A stretch of DNA of 64,000 bases from Williamsia sp. (GTDB lineage: Bacteria; Bacteroidota; Bacteroidia; Chitinophagales; Chitinophagaceae): assembly GCA_015069695.1 (NCBI GenBank), contig JADCRZ010000005.1:1-64000 (forward strand). The letters are read 5' to 3'. A model generated the notes under the pieces. It was not told the origin of the DNA, made no database searches, and was given only the letters and a program-made list of their open reading frames with translations. Each line of letters starts with the position of its first letter. Positions within the stretch are counted from its first letter, which is position 1. This document shows, in pieces, positions 1-8,920 of this stretch. A program made the translations under genes and the position numbers.

Positions 1-1
1 C

Positions 2-397
2 TTAGTAAACGATATCTATGTCAACGGCACACTCATACCTCGTGGCACGCCGGTATTCGGAGCGGCATCGCTCAGCGAGGAACGGCTAAAGATCAGCATC
101 GGTTCCATCCGGTTCCGCAGTTCTCTCTATCTAGTCTCCTTATCTGTTTATGATTTAGATGGCATGGAAGGAATTTTCGTTCCGGGCACAATTTCCAGGG
201 ATGTCGCCAAAGAATCGGCAGGCCAGGCTTTACAGGGTATCGGCCTAACAACACTGGACCCTTCCCTTTCCGCCCAGGCAGCAAGTGCCGGCATACAGGC
301 GGCCAAGTCGCTGCTGACGCGCAAAGCAAAGTTGGTAAGGGTATCGGTAAAGGCGGGTTACCGGGTCTTATTAAAGGACGCCAGCTTGAAAAATTAA
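2..397 (+). CDS. traM: Conjugative transposon protein TraM, C-terminal part
   Basis: The frame is open from the window edge, so only about 131 C-terminal residues are visible. They include NDIYVNGTLIPRGTPVFG near the edge, and then SIRFRSSLYLVSLSVYDLDG followed by a GIFVPGTISRDVAKES stretch. This pattern is characteristic of the C-terminal domain of Bacteroidetes TraM, a VirB10-like component of the conjugative type IV secretion channel that spans the periplasm. traN begins 31 bases downstream on the same strand, the normal order in these elements. The N-terminal membrane segment lies outside the window. The family call is confident; that the element still transfers is not shown. Confidence 0.9.
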   Translation, partial: LVNDIYVNGTLIPRGTPVFGAASLSEERLKISIGSIRFRSSLYLVSLSVYDLDGMEGIFVPGTISRDVAKESAGQALQGIGLTTLDPSLSAQAASAGIQAAKSLLTRKAKLVRVSVKAGYRVLLKDASLKN

Positions 398-428
398 TCA
401 ATCTTTTCCAACCAAAAAATAGGTACGT

Positions 429-1310
429 ATGAAAAAAGTAAGTATAACGCTCGCGGCAGCTTTGTTTTTGATCTGGATATCCGGTGTTGCCCAGGTGAAA
501 GACACCATCAAAGGTTCAGTTATTTCATCTTATCGCTTGCTGGTCACTACCGGAAAAACAACGAACCTAGTCTTCCCGCATGCAATAAAAAGTGCGGACA
601 GAGGCAGCAGTGATGTGATCGCTCAGCAGGTGAAAGGTGTTGAAAATATATTGCAGGTAAAGGCAGGTGTCAGGAATTTCCCTGAAACCAACCTAACTGT
701 GATTACTGCGGATGGAAGCCTGTATTCGTTCCTGGTTAGTTACAGCGCAAATCCCTCAGATCTCAATATCCATTTGAGCAGGGATACCGTAAAGGAGGAA
801 ACTCATCATGATAAGGATCCAGGTTCACTTCCAGTCTCTTTTACAGATGCAAAAAACAATATTGCTGAGGTTGAACGCGCTGCCGCATTGCTATCCAATA
901 AAAGGACCAGAACAATTCATGGAGTCAAAGACAGCAAATATGCGATTCGGGTGCGATTGATTAGTATATACGTAAAGGAAAACGTGCTTTACTTCCAGTT
1001 ACAGCTCTGCAATGTTTCCAACCTCAATTACGATGTGGATATGATCCGCTTTTACATACAGGATGATAAGCGCACGAAACGCAGTGCGATACAAATTTTA
1101 GAAATAATGCCAATCTGTATCACGGGTAATCCTACTCTGATCAGCGCTCATTCCAAAGGCATGTATGTTTTCGCTTTTGACAAATTTACCATTGCTGATA
1201 AAAAACACCTTGTATGTGAAATCAGAGAGAAAAACGGAGGAAGGAATCTGTCCATCCAGGTACGAAACAAGCACATCATACACGCCCGTATGATCAGGTC
1301 AACAAAATAA
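429..1310 (+). CDS. traN: Conjugative transposon protein TraN (DUF4138)
   Basis: This 293-residue protein opens with a signal peptide (MKKVSITLAAALFLIWISGVAQ). An early segment SYRLLVTTGKTTNLVFPHAI is typical of Bacteroidetes TraN, a VirB9-like periplasmic or outer-membrane part of the conjugative mating channel. The middle section KYAIRVRLISIYVKENVLYF and the later FAFDKFTIADKKHLVCEI match the beta-rich body of DUF4138 proteins. Length is normal for the family. It follows traM after 31 bases and is presumably co-transcribed with it. No frameshift or missing segment is visible. Confidence 0.92.
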   Translation: MKKVSITLAAALFLIWISGVAQVKDTIKGSVISSYRLLVTTGKTTNLVFPHAIKSADRGSSDVIAQQVKGVENILQVKAGVRNFPETNLTVITADGSLYSFLVSYSANPSDLNIHLSRDTVKEETHHDKDPGSLPVSFTDAKNNIAEVERAAALLSNKRTRTIHGVKDSKYAIRVRLISIYVKENVLYFQLQLCNVSNLNYDVDMIRFYIQDDKRTKRSAIQILEIMPICITGNPTLISAHSKGMYVFAFDKFTIADKKHLVCEIREKNGGRNLSIQVRNKHIIHARMIRSTK

Positions 1311-1420
1311 GAAAGTTTCAAGTATTCGATACGCCTGATGGTGAGTAAAAAATAATCAGCCTAGCGTAAACAATCATAGAAACAATTAGAAAGCATTTAT
1401 TCATTTTAAACTCAATAAGT

Positions 1421-2215
1421 ATGAACGAAAAAAATTTAGAGTATCTCAAAGACCAGTTGAAGTATACAGGTTTTGGAGAATCATATAACAGCTATCTGAA
1501 GGAGAAGATCGAACAGCAAATTCCGGAATTCAAGATTTTCCACAAACAGGATTTCGGGCAGGATCATGCCGTAGCTACGCTTCACTTGAAGCGGTCGGAT
1601 CAGAGTGATATGTATTTTTTCAACAAGTACGATCTGCACCTGAAAAATGAGAAAACGGATCATGTGGCCAAGCAGACTTTCTATATGGGAAAAGGTAACA
1701 ACATCACTTTTAAAGAAGGATACAATCTCCTGAGTGGAAGGGCTGTAAACAAAGACCTTACCAGTAAAGAAGGGCAAATATATAACGCCTGGGTACAACT
1801 GAACTTCAAGGAAACGGATGCAGCGGGAAATTACCAGATAAACAAGTTTCACCAGAACTACGGTTTCGACCTCAAAAAGGAACTGGCAAGGCACCCAATC
1901 AAAGAGCTGAGCAATGATCAGGACAAAGCAAGGCTGATAGAATCTTTACAAAGGGGCAACCGGCAAGCTGTAACGGTTACAAAAGAGGGCAGTGATCAAC
2001 GGATATTTATCGAAGCTAACCCCAAGTTCAAAACCATCAATCTGTATGACCATAATATGCAACGGATCCAAAGCCAATCGCAGAAAGAAAAGAACGTGCA
2101 GCAACAATCTGTGACTGCGGAAGCGGGCAAAAAGACTCAAAAACAGGATGATGACATGGAAGGAGCCCCCAAAACTAATCAGAAAAGAAAGAAACAGACA
2201 AAGCAGTCAATTTAA
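1421..2215 (+). CDS. Conserved hypothetical protein of Bacteroidetes conjugative elements
   Basis: The 264-residue protein begins MNEKNLEYLKDQLKYTGFGE, a start I recognise from uncharacterised proteins that recur in Bacteroidetes conjugative and integrative elements. It has no signal peptide or membrane segment, so it should be cytoplasmic. The middle is rich in charged and aromatic residues (QSDMYFFNKYDL, FHQNYGFDL). The last 50 residues are a low-complexity, Lys/Gln-rich tail (for example KTNQKRKKQTKQSI) that could bind nucleic acid. It sits 110 bases after traN in the same direction. Its function is unknown. Confidence 0.75.
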   Translation: MNEKNLEYLKDQLKYTGFGESYNSYLKEKIEQQIPEFKIFHKQDFGQDHAVATLHLKRSDQSDMYFFNKYDLHLKNEKTDHVAKQTFYMGKGNNITFKEGYNLLSGRAVNKDLTSKEGQIYNAWVQLNFKETDAAGNYQINKFHQNYGFDLKKELARHPIKELSNDQDKARLIESLQRGNRQAVTVTKEGSDQRIFIEANPKFKTINLYDHNMQRIQSQSQKEKNVQQQSVTAEAGKKTQKQDDDMEGAPKTNQKRKKQTKQSI

Positions 2216-2255
2216 TACGAAGGATATTCCAGAGTAACTAATAAATGTGTAATGT

Positions 2256-2603
2256 ATGTTTGATCTGCAACCTGTAAATGATTTTTTTTCGGCGATTGAC
2301 ACTGATGCCCGGATTAGCCCCACGCACATAAGCTTGTATATGACTTTACTCATGCTATGGAATGAAAACGGTGGGCAAAGCCCTATCCGGATTTTTAGTA
2401 AAAGTGTCATGCAAATAAGCAAGATTTCCGGTGTGGCAACCTATCATAAAGGTATGAGAGAACTGCACGAGTATGGTTATATTCAGTATAGTCCATCCTA
2501 TTACCGGTTCGTGGGAAGTATGGTAACCATAAAACCCTTGAACAGTTTACACTTAGAAGAAAGGATTCAACCAAGAAGAAATGAAAGAGCAAATAAACGG
2601 TAA
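2256..2603 (+). CDS. Small winged-helix-like mobile-element protein
   Basis: The 115-residue protein starts MFDLQPVNDFFSAIDTDARI and continues ISPTHISLYMTLLMLWNENGG. This resembles short proteins in Bacteroidetes mobile elements that look like the helix-turn-helix domain of replication initiators. The segment SKISGVATYHKGMRELHEYG reads as a recognition-helix region: an alternation of small residues followed by a charged helix and a YGYIQYSPSYYRF wing. The end overlaps the next gene by 23 bases, suggesting translational coupling. I infer DNA binding, but the target and role (replication or regulation of the element) cannot be told from sequence. Confidence 0.65.
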   Translation: MFDLQPVNDFFSAIDTDARISPTHISLYMTLLMLWNENGGQSPIRIFSKSVMQISKISGVATYHKGMRELHEYGYIQYSPSYYRFVGSMVTIKPLNSLHLEERIQPRRNERANKR

Positions 2604-2913
2604 CACTCTGGTTACTCCGATATTGTTCCCCTTCGAGCCGGAAACATTCTGGAAAGTTATTCGTCAAATCGTTCGAGAGGAGCTGGAACTAGTGAAAATA
2701 CAAAGTCCCATGTCCAGTTCATCCGAAACCCATGGTATGAGCAATAAGCCGCTATATAAAATTTCAGAGGTTTGCGAGCTATTCCGTGTAACGAAACCGA
2801 CTATATATGATTGGATGCGGCATGGGAAACTTAAACCTTTGAAAATTCGTTCAAGGGTTTATTTTTTATCGCAAGATATTCAAAAACTTATGCAATCATA
2901 TAAACCCAAGTAA
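2581..2913 (+). CDS. Excisionase-family helix-turn-helix protein (HTH_17 type)
   Basis: This is a 110-residue protein whose C-terminal half (KISEVCELFRVTKPTIYDWM, then RHGKLKPLKI and VYFLSQDIQKLM) is a MerR/excisionase-like helix-turn-helix with its beta wing. Such proteins act as recombination directionality factors or as regulators of excision and transfer genes in Bacteroidetes elements. The N-terminal 45 residues (FPFEPETFWKVIRQIVREEL) are a short helical region. It overlaps the previous gene by 23 bases and is the last intact mobile-element gene before unrelated minus-strand genes. A partner integrase would be expected nearby; only a decayed one (8.9-9.3 kb) is seen. Confidence 0.8.
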   Translation: MKEQINGNTLVTPILFPFEPETFWKVIRQIVREELELVKIQSPMSSSSETHGMSNKPLYKISEVCELFRVTKPTIYDWMRHGKLKPLKIRSRVYFLSQDIQKLMQSYKPK

Positions 2914-2950
2914 GCCCATAGGATGGATGATGATCTTTCTACCGATACAT

Positions 2951-3190
2951 TTAAATATAAAATTGAAACTGTCTTCTTTCTTCTTTCCAATTTTCTGTAG
3001 CGGTAAGAATACTGCCGATTGTATTAGAAAATCTTAAAATCAACGGTTTGCCATCACTATGAATGCAAATATTATAATTGAGCTTGGTTAAATGGAAAAA
3101 ACACTCTTTTTGAACCCCACTGCGCCATTTCTCTAATTCTCGCTATATAAAATTGTTTATCATCATTTAAAAGGGGCGGCACAAATCGAC
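2951..3190 (-). pseudogene. Remnant of an unidentified protein, C-terminal end
   Basis: In this otherwise gene-free stretch the minus strand carries a protein-like reading frame ending at 2951. It reads WKEERRQFQFYI at the end and, before that, HSDGKPLILRFSNTIG. The frame is closed upstream by a stop, but a second frame (DDKQFYIARIRE) runs into it at about 3135, as if one base had been lost. There is no start codon in frame. I do not recognise the family. Coding character is judged by eye only, so this is a weak call. Confidence 0.25.
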
Positions 3191-3238
3191 GAAGAGGGGG
3201 CTATAGATAGTGTTTTCTCTACTTTGCCGAAGTTCAGC

Positions 3239-4171
3239 TTACAATTCACGTAGATTTGCATCAGCTTTCAATTTAACAAGTTTGCCAAGTAATTTTGTAT
3301 TATTCACGGTGTATGCTGTATGTATATTTTCAGCAATATGTACTATCTCAAGATTCAATGTATCTATTTCCGTTCTTCTTTTATTGAAGATATCTTGTAA
3401 GGTAGATATAATTTGCCCATCTGAGGATTTGCTGATCTTCAACAGGCTCTCTTCAACTTCGTCTGTATCGATCATGATACCTTTAATCTTTGCAACAGCG
3501 ACACATTCCGAAATTATCGTCCGGGCAATCTCCAAAGCATCTGCGTTCCTTTGAAATATACCGTTATCAACTTCAAGCAGCGGGCAGACGGAGTTGAACA
3601 CACTATTGACAATTGCTTTCCTCCATATAATTTGCTGGATATCTTCTTCACTTCTGAATCTGAAATATGGTGTACTAAGTTCTTGAACAATACGGGCTAA
3701 AGTATCTGTATTCCCTTTTTCTATCCCTATTGGGCATGTATCAACAGGTTTAAATCGAATAAAAGTTTGATCTATTGACTGGCTTGTTACAAATAATACA
3801 CAACGGTAAATCTCCTTAAACTCATCAGTCATAAACGGTTTCTCTACACCTAAGCCATTTTGAAACAGAACGACCGGGGAAGAACCTGCCTTGGATTGTA
3901 AAATAGTAGCCAACCGTTCGTTTCCGTATGACTTGTTTGCCAATACAATAATGCCTTGCAAGCAATCGAAAGAGCTTAACGTCGCTACTTCTATTTCGGC
4001 TTCATGTATGCCATCTGCCGCTTCTACCCGGATTCGTTCTGTTTGAGAACTTCCGTCATCAACACTTCCTCTTAAAATGAGGACCTGTTTTGCAGCTTCT
4101 TTTAGAAAAACCGCCAGGGACTTTCCAATAGCTCCGGCACCAATTATGTAAATCGTATTCTGAACTTTCAT
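3239..4171 (-). CDS. Ketopantoate reductase-like NADP-dependent dehydrogenase (ApbA/PanE family)
   Basis: From the ATG at 4171 the protein starts MKVQNTIYIIGAGAIGKSLA, a Rossmann GxGxxG nucleotide site at residues 11-16. A C-terminal helical domain includes WRKAIVNSVFNSVCPLLEVD, the region that holds the catalytic Lys and substrate-binding Asn in ketopantoate reductases. Length (310 residues) suits the family, which reduces 2-oxo acids such as 2-dehydropantoate with NADPH in the cytoplasm. The open frame extends 27 bases further upstream, but the internal ATG places the Rossmann strand at the usual distance from the N-terminus. Whether it serves pantothenate synthesis or another 2-keto acid is not clear, since no panB or panC is nearby. 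Confidence 0.82.
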   Translation of the reverse strand: MKVQNTIYIIGAGAIGKSLAVFLKEAAKQVLILRGSVDDGSSQTERIRVEAADGIHEAEIEVATLSSFDCLQGIIVLANKSYGNERLATILQSKAGSSPVVLFQNGLGVEKPFMTDEFKEIYRCVLFVTSQSIDQTFIRFKPVDTCPIGIEKGNTDTLARIVQELSTPYFRFRSEEDIQQIIWRKAIVNSVFNSVCPLLEVDNGIFQRNADALEIARTIISECVAVAKIKGIMIDTDEVEESLLKISKSSDGQIISTLQDIFNKRRTEIDTLNLEIVHIAENIHTAYTVNNTKLLGKLVKLKADANLREL

Positions 4172-4415
4172 GAGATTATTTTTTAAATGCAGCGTCAAAA
4201 GTCCGATTGCAAATCATAGGCCCGGCATTCTGAAGGAGAATGTGCTGCAAAAATCTATCAGCAAGGATTTCAGGGTGCAGTTAAATTCTTTGATAAGCTC
4301 ATCATTTCTTTTTGGAGAACGAACTTTCGCAAACTCTATTGGTCAGATAAATCATTACAGTTCTAAGTGAAATCCATCACCTCTGCAAGTTCAACGGATT
4401 CACTGGGAGTGAATT

Positions 4416-5168
4416 TCATTGCTTTACAGCCATTATTCTTAATCTTACATAGTCTGCATGCCAGGTATCATTTTTAAAATTTGAGTTTCTTATTTGCTCT
4501 TCAACTTGCTTTATTATCGCTTCCGTCTCATCACTACCGATATCCTTCAGATAGGACTGCCCAAACATCTTCAGCCAATTTCTGATCCCACCGTCATCTT
4601 CTAAAAGTGTTTCTCTGTCGAAATGGGACGCAAATATTACCCTGAATCCATTGTGTTCAAGTAATGAGGTGTATTCCGAGAGTGAAGGAAAATACCATAC
4701 TGATTTATTTGCCACCTGTGTATATCCGTTTTGTTCCAGGCTTTTCTTTAAAGCTTCCCTGATGTTTGAAACATTTCCCTTACCGCCAAATTCGGCTATA
4801 AACCGTCCAGCCGGTTTGAGGGCTCTATGAATGCATCGGACGGCGCCCGTATAATCCAAAACCCAGTGAAGCGCTGCATTGGAAAAAACTGCATCAAATT
4901 GTTCTGCGTAGCTAAAGTTTTCAGCAGATTTAACATCAAACACAATAAAGGGATATTTATCCCTTGCAGCTGCGATCATTTCCCTTGAACTATCCATCCC
5001 TGTAACTTTTGCTCCATGGCGGGCAATTAAATAAGCCAGATCGCCCGTACCGCAGCCAACATCTAAAATATGCTCACCTGCTTTTGGAGCCAATAAATCA
5101 ATAACCCCTGCTCCGTATTTCGAAACAAAGCCATGATGGTTGTCGTATAACTTGGTATCCCAGTTCAT
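4416..5168 (-). CDS. Class I SAM-dependent methyltransferase
   Basis: The 250-residue protein carries a class I methyltransferase fold: motif I HILDVGCGTGDLAYLIA at about residues 33-49, the acidic loop VTGMDSSREMI, motif II-like DAVFSNAALHWV and a post-motif GRFIAEFGGKGN. It resembles the trans-aconitate 2-methyltransferase/UbiE-like group that methylates small molecules in the cytoplasm. It begins MNWDTKLYDNHHGFVSKYG, typical for this subgroup. It lies in a leftward run with the racemase, GNAT and DinB-like genes but is separated from them by about 220 bases, so it may have its own promoter. The substrate cannot be predicted. Confidence 0.88.
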   Translation of the reverse strand: MNWDTKLYDNHHGFVSKYGAGVIDLLAPKAGEHILDVGCGTGDLAYLIARHGAKVTGMDSSREMIAAARDKYPFIVFDVKSAENFSYAEQFDAVFSNAALHWVLDYTGAVRCIHRALKPAGRFIAEFGGKGNVSNIREALKKSLEQNGYTQVANKSVWYFPSLSEYTSLLEHNGFRVIFASHFDRETLLEDDGGIRNWLKMFGQSYLKDIGSDETEAIIKQVEEQIRNSNFKNDTWHADYVRLRIMAVKQ

Positions 5169-5390
5169 ACTTTGGATTATGGTTGTCAGATAAAATTGTT
5201 CTTCGTTCCTTTACATTCTTCTATAAAAATACTGCAGCACCAGGCATTTCTTCCAAACCCATCATACCATAGCATATGCTTCCGGAGCACTTATTCAAAC
5301 TTCTCACCTATTTTTCCGGTGGCCCTGGTATTGCCCATATAACAATTGTCGCTTATTGAAAATATGTCCATGCTTTTTCCAATTGGTGTT

Positions 5391-5837
5391 CTAAATATCA
5401 ATCAACCGTCTGTGATAATTGATCTGGCCCAGATGGTATGTTAGATGTGTGGCAAGATGAATCAACAAATAGCCTGTGGAGGTTTTCTTATCAAATACAC
5501 AGAGCGGGTATTCATTTTCCAGCATAGCATCGTTGAGATCATCCAAGGATGTAATTACAGTTTTTATCGTCTCCCTGAGCTGATCAAGCAGCTGTTCTCT
5601 CGGAATATTATTTTTAGAAAATTCAGCCTCCCTGTTTCTTATATATCCGGTATTGCCGATTTCCCTGCCAATATAAGTATTCAAATTTCCCATCAAATGC
5701 AGGCAAAGGTTTCCTGCTGAATTCGAAATCCGCTTGTCAGTTTTCCAAATGCTTTTTTCCTCATTGTACAATTGTATTTCATCATACAATTTATTCAAGT
5801 CTCGTATAAAAAGCGATTTTAATGTTTCTATTACCAT
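5391..5837 (-). CDS. DinB-superfamily protein (DUF1572-like)
   Basis: The 148-residue, mostly helical protein has the pattern of a DinB four-helix bundle: SAGNLCLHLMGNLNTYIG near residue 45, and a late helix GYLLIHLATHLTYHLGQINY with His residues placed to bind a divalent metal together with the first His. DUF1572 members are usually thiol-transferase-like or unassigned metalloproteins. Its ATG lies one base after the stop of the upstream GNAT gene, so the two are surely co-transcribed and probably translationally coupled. The actual reaction is unknown. Confidence 0.8.
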   Translation of the reverse strand: MVIETLKSLFIRDLNKLYDEIQLYNEEKSIWKTDKRISNSAGNLCLHLMGNLNTYIGREIGNTGYIRNREAEFSKNNIPREQLLDQLRETIKTVITSLDDLNDAMLENEYPLCVFDKKTSTGYLLIHLATHLTYHLGQINYHRRLIDI

Positions 5838-5838
5838 G

Positions 5839-6417
5839 TTAGTCTATTTTTGAAACACCATCCATTGTTATTACACCTTCACCGTAAATAGGAACCTTGT
5901 CGTTCATAACCTCCTTCTCCAATAATGCCACATGAAGGTTTCTGTGCTGCACAGGCAAATCCTCCGTTCCTGGTGTCGTGTAATTTTCTATAAACAAAAA
6001 ACCGTAGCTTTTATAATAAGCGATAATCCTATCATTTTCCGCCCAGGTGTCCATGCGGATGTAATTCAACCCTCTGCTTTTTGCGAGCTGTATTGCCCCT
6101 GCAAGAACCTTATTAAACATTTTTCGACCTGCGAACTTTCTATTTATTACAATGCGGTGCAGGTAGACAGCATTGCCGGTTTCCCTTTCACGCCATATCA
6201 AGGCATCGCTGAAGCAAATACTAAAAACACCTGCTGTTTCATTGTGGCATATTAGCTTGAACAAAAGCCCGTTTTTGATATCAGCCTTTATCCATTCCTT
6301 GTCATAGTTATTCCACCCGATATAATTGTTTGCCTTCTGGAACCGGATCGCTTCCTCAAACAGAAGATAGATTTCCGGCAGATCGCTAGGGGCGGCATTG
6401 GTTATTACATAACACAT
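5839..6417 (-). CDS. GNAT-family N-acetyltransferase
   Basis: The protein of 192 residues fits the Gcn5-related acetyltransferase fold. It has an N-terminal strand-helix (YVITNAAPSDLPEIYLLFEE), a central VYLHRIVINRKFAGRKMFNK covering the beta4 strand and the acetyl-CoA pyrophosphate loop (R/Q-x-x-G/A variant RKFAGRK), and RMDTWAENDRIIAYYKSYGF, the classic beta5/alpha4 end with the N-x-x-x-x-x-Y-x-x-x-G-F motif. It probably acetylates a small amine using acetyl-CoA. It follows the racemase after 29 bases and runs directly into the DinB-like gene, forming a three-gene operon. Confidence 0.87.
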   Translation of the reverse strand: MCYVITNAAPSDLPEIYLLFEEAIRFQKANNYIGWNNYDKEWIKADIKNGLLFKLICHNETAGVFSICFSDALIWRERETGNAVYLHRIVINRKFAGRKMFNKVLAGAIQLAKSRGLNYIRMDTWAENDRIIAYYKSYGFLFIENYTTPGTEDLPVQHRNLHVALLEKEVMNDKVPIYGEGVITMDGVSKID

Positions 6418-6446
6418 AGCGGCTTAATTATACAGCCTTGTACATG

Positions 6447-7160
6447 CTATTCAAAAGTGCTTTCCCTGTCGGACAAAGCATATTCCACGGCAGCTTGTAC
6501 ATGAATAAGTGTGGTATTAAAAACAGGTACCGGAACATCGTTCTGGCTTATGATAAGCGGTATTTCTGTGCAACCTAAAATAACGCCCTCTGCACCTTGT
6601 TCAATAAGCCTATTGATGATCGCGAGGTATTCCAGCTTTGTTTCCGGGAGAACGATACCCTTGCTCAATTCTTGTGCAAGTGATTTTTCGATGAACTTTA
6701 TTTCATCCTTTGTCTGAGGTATGGAAACTTCTAATCCTTCCTGCGCAAGCTTGCTCTTATAAAAGTCAAGTTCCATTGTATATACCGTTCCGAGCAGGGC
6801 AACTCTTTTTAAGCCTTGTTTTTTAATGGCGTTCACAGTGGCAACCCTTATATCGATAAGCGGCAAGCCAACGCTGTTGCTTACCCTTTCTGCAACTATA
6901 TGTGCAGTGTTTGCCCCCAGCATGATAACATCGGCACCGGCATCTTTCAATCTATGTGCAGCATCTGCCAATAGTTCAAAGGTTGCATTCCAATCATGTG
7001 CAGCATTATATTTCCTGAAACGCTCAAAGTTTACCGAGTAAATGATGCATTCAGCAAAATTCAAATTACCCAGTCTTTTATTGGTTTCTTGGTTTATAAA
7101 CTTATAGTAGTCTATAGTTGAAGCCCAGCTTGTACCACCAACTAATCCGATTTTTTTCAT
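6447..7160 (-). CDS. Aspartate/glutamate racemase family protein
   Basis: From the ATG at 7160 the 237-residue protein begins MKKIGLVGGTSWASTIDYYK, the standard start of Asp/Glu/hydantoin racemases. The first catalytic site reads LGANTAH with Thr85 where many members have Cys, and the second is GVILGCTEIP with Cys197. This Thr/Cys combination is known from the broad-specificity amino-acid racemase of Escherichia coli (YgeA type), so interconversion of L- and D-Asp or Glu is a reasonable inference. The longer open frame upstream of 7160 has no family similarity and runs towards the divergent MocR gene, so I reject it as start. First gene of the racemase-GNAT-DinB operon. Confidence 0.87.
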   Translation of the reverse strand: MKKIGLVGGTSWASTIDYYKFINQETNKRLGNLNFAECIIYSVNFERFRKYNAAHDWNATFELLADAAHRLKDAGADVIMLGANTAHIVAERVSNSVGLPLIDIRVATVNAIKKQGLKRVALLGTVYTMELDFYKSKLAQEGLEVSIPQTKDEIKFIEKSLAQELSKGIVLPETKLEYLAIINRLIEQGAEGVILGCTEIPLIISQNDVPVPVFNTTLIHVQAAVEYALSDRESTFE

Positions 7161-7465
7161 CTGTTTGCTTTTTAGTATTCCAAGGAGTGCGCAAATGAAC
7201 CGCTCCACTGTAGCATTGTTTTGGCCAATACCATCCCACTTGTGAAGCACGACCAGCGTCCCTATCTTAAGATTCATCAAGATCCGCATAGATAACAGAC
7301 TTGTCAAGCTGAGAAATCGTATTTTCCCGCTGCTTCCGGCTTTCCCAACACCAATCGTTCTTCGCTACCATCATCCAGTGGCAAAATTCATGAAAATAGT
7401 CAAATGATAGCAGATGCAGTTTTAATATATTTGATGGTTGCAGATTAATCATTGAAAATAGTATA

Positions 7466-8890
7466 ATGCATAATAAAGATTTCTTGTACTTGAGAATAGC
7501 GGGAATTATTAAGCAGCAGATCGTGAACAATACCTTGCTTCCGGGAGATAAATTGCCATCGTTAAGGACAATTTGCCGGGAGTACGGTGTTAGCCAGAAC
7601 ACAGCACTCAACGCCTATTTCTGGTTAGAAAGGCGAATGCTCATAGAAACCCGTCCTAAATCCGGGTACTATGTAAGATATGCGCACATACGTATTCCCG
7701 CTATTCCTGATGTTACCCGTCCATCTGGCATTGCAGATTATGGCTATAACGAATTGCTGGTAAGTAAGGTATATAAAAACCTTGGTGAGGACACTTACGC
7801 GCAGCTTTCCTTGGGTACACCTGCAAACGAATTATTGCCTGTAGCAAAACTCAATAAAGGGTTGATCCAGGCCACCCGGGAATTACAAGGCAGCGGCGTA
7901 ACTTACGATAAAGTTGAAGGCAATGAACGACTTCGCCGCCAGATTGCTCGTTGGGCATTTACCATGCAAGGTAGCCTATCAAAAGATGATATTATTACTA
8001 CGAGCGGGTGCCTGAATGCAATTTCGTATTGTATGATGGCAGTTACAGAGAGAGGCGATACCGTCGCTATGGAAAGTCCGGTGTCGTTCGGGATGCTTCA
8101 GCTTGCAAAGGTGCTTGACCTAAAAGTCATGGAATTGCCTACTCACCCCCAGACAGGCGTTGACCTGAATGCGCTTGAAGATGCACTGAAAAGCAACCGG
8201 GTAAAAGCCTTTTTACTGATCAGCAATTTCAGCAATCCCTTGGGGAGTTGTATGCCAGACGAGCATAAAAAAGCCGCCGTCCTGTTGGCTGAAAAGTACC
8301 ATGTGCCATTGATAGAAAATGATCTTAATGGAGATGTATACTTCGGCCAGTACCGTCCTAAGTCATGCAAAACTTATGATACCAACGGCATGGTCTTGTG
8401 GTGCAGTTCGGTATCCAAAACACTTGCACCTGGTTACCGGGTCGGCTGGGTGGCTGCAGGCAAATTCAGCGAAAGGGTGATAAGAATGAAGCTGTATCAT
8501 TCCATTTCGTCCACTTCCATTACCCAGGAAGTGATCGCTGGTTTTCTTGAAACAGGCAGATACGAAAATCACCTGCGAAAATTAAGACATACGCTTCATG
8601 GCAACCTGCTTAACTATTTGAGAGCCGTTGCTGATTATTTCCCTGAAGGAACGATGGCCAGCAGGCCTCAAGGCGGGTTTGTTCTTTGGATTGAGCTTCC
8701 CAAATCCATGAATACGATGGATCTGTATGAAAAAGCAGTTGCCAGGAAAATTAGTTTTGCCCCCGGCAGGATATTTACCTTGCAAAATCAATATCATAAT
8801 TGTATGCGCCTGAATTATGGACTGTCGTGGAATGACAGGATAGAAGCCAATTTGAAGTTCTTGGGCAATCTGGCAAAAGTAAAGGTGTAG
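7466..8890 (+). CDS. MocR-type regulator: GntR helix-turn-helix fused to a PLP aminotransferase domain
   Basis: Residues 1-75 are a GntR-type winged helix (LLPGDKLPSLRTICREYGVS, then LIETRPKSGYYV). Residues 95-470 are a fold-type I aminotransferase domain with the PLP lysine in SSVSKTLAPGYRVGW (Lys318) and the conserved NFSNPLG and ENDLNGD elements. At 474 residues it is a full-length MocR protein. These bind pyridoxal phosphate or an amino-acid aldimine and switch transcription, usually of divergent genes. Here the divergent neighbour, 305 bases away, is the amino-acid racemase operon, so control of that operon is the likeliest role. No intact recognition repeat was identified. Confidence 0.92.
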   Translation: MHNKDFLYLRIAGIIKQQIVNNTLLPGDKLPSLRTICREYGVSQNTALNAYFWLERRMLIETRPKSGYYVRYAHIRIPAIPDVTRPSGIADYGYNELLVSKVYKNLGEDTYAQLSLGTPANELLPVAKLNKGLIQATRELQGSGVTYDKVEGNERLRRQIARWAFTMQGSLSKDDIITTSGCLNAISYCMMAVTERGDTVAMESPVSFGMLQLAKVLDLKVMELPTHPQTGVDLNALEDALKSNRVKAFLLISNFSNPLGSCMPDEHKKAAVLLAEKYHVPLIENDLNGDVYFGQYRPKSCKTYDTNGMVLWCSSVSKTLAPGYRVGWVAAGKFSERVIRMKLYHSISSTSITQEVIAGFLETGRYENHLRKLRHTLHGNLLNYLRAVADYFPEGTMASRPQGGFVLWIELPKSMNTMDLYEKAVARKISFAPGRIFTLQNQYHNCMRLNYGLSWNDRIEANLKFLGNLAKVKV

Positions 8891-8920
8891 AGTGGATACA
8901 CGTTTCTTAGCTCCCGGGGG

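Noticed and set aside
7267-7307. Extended start of the racemase gene (up to 7307)
   Set aside because: The extra 49 residues have no similarity to the family, and the internal ATG at 7160 gives the standard MKKIGLVGGTSW start.
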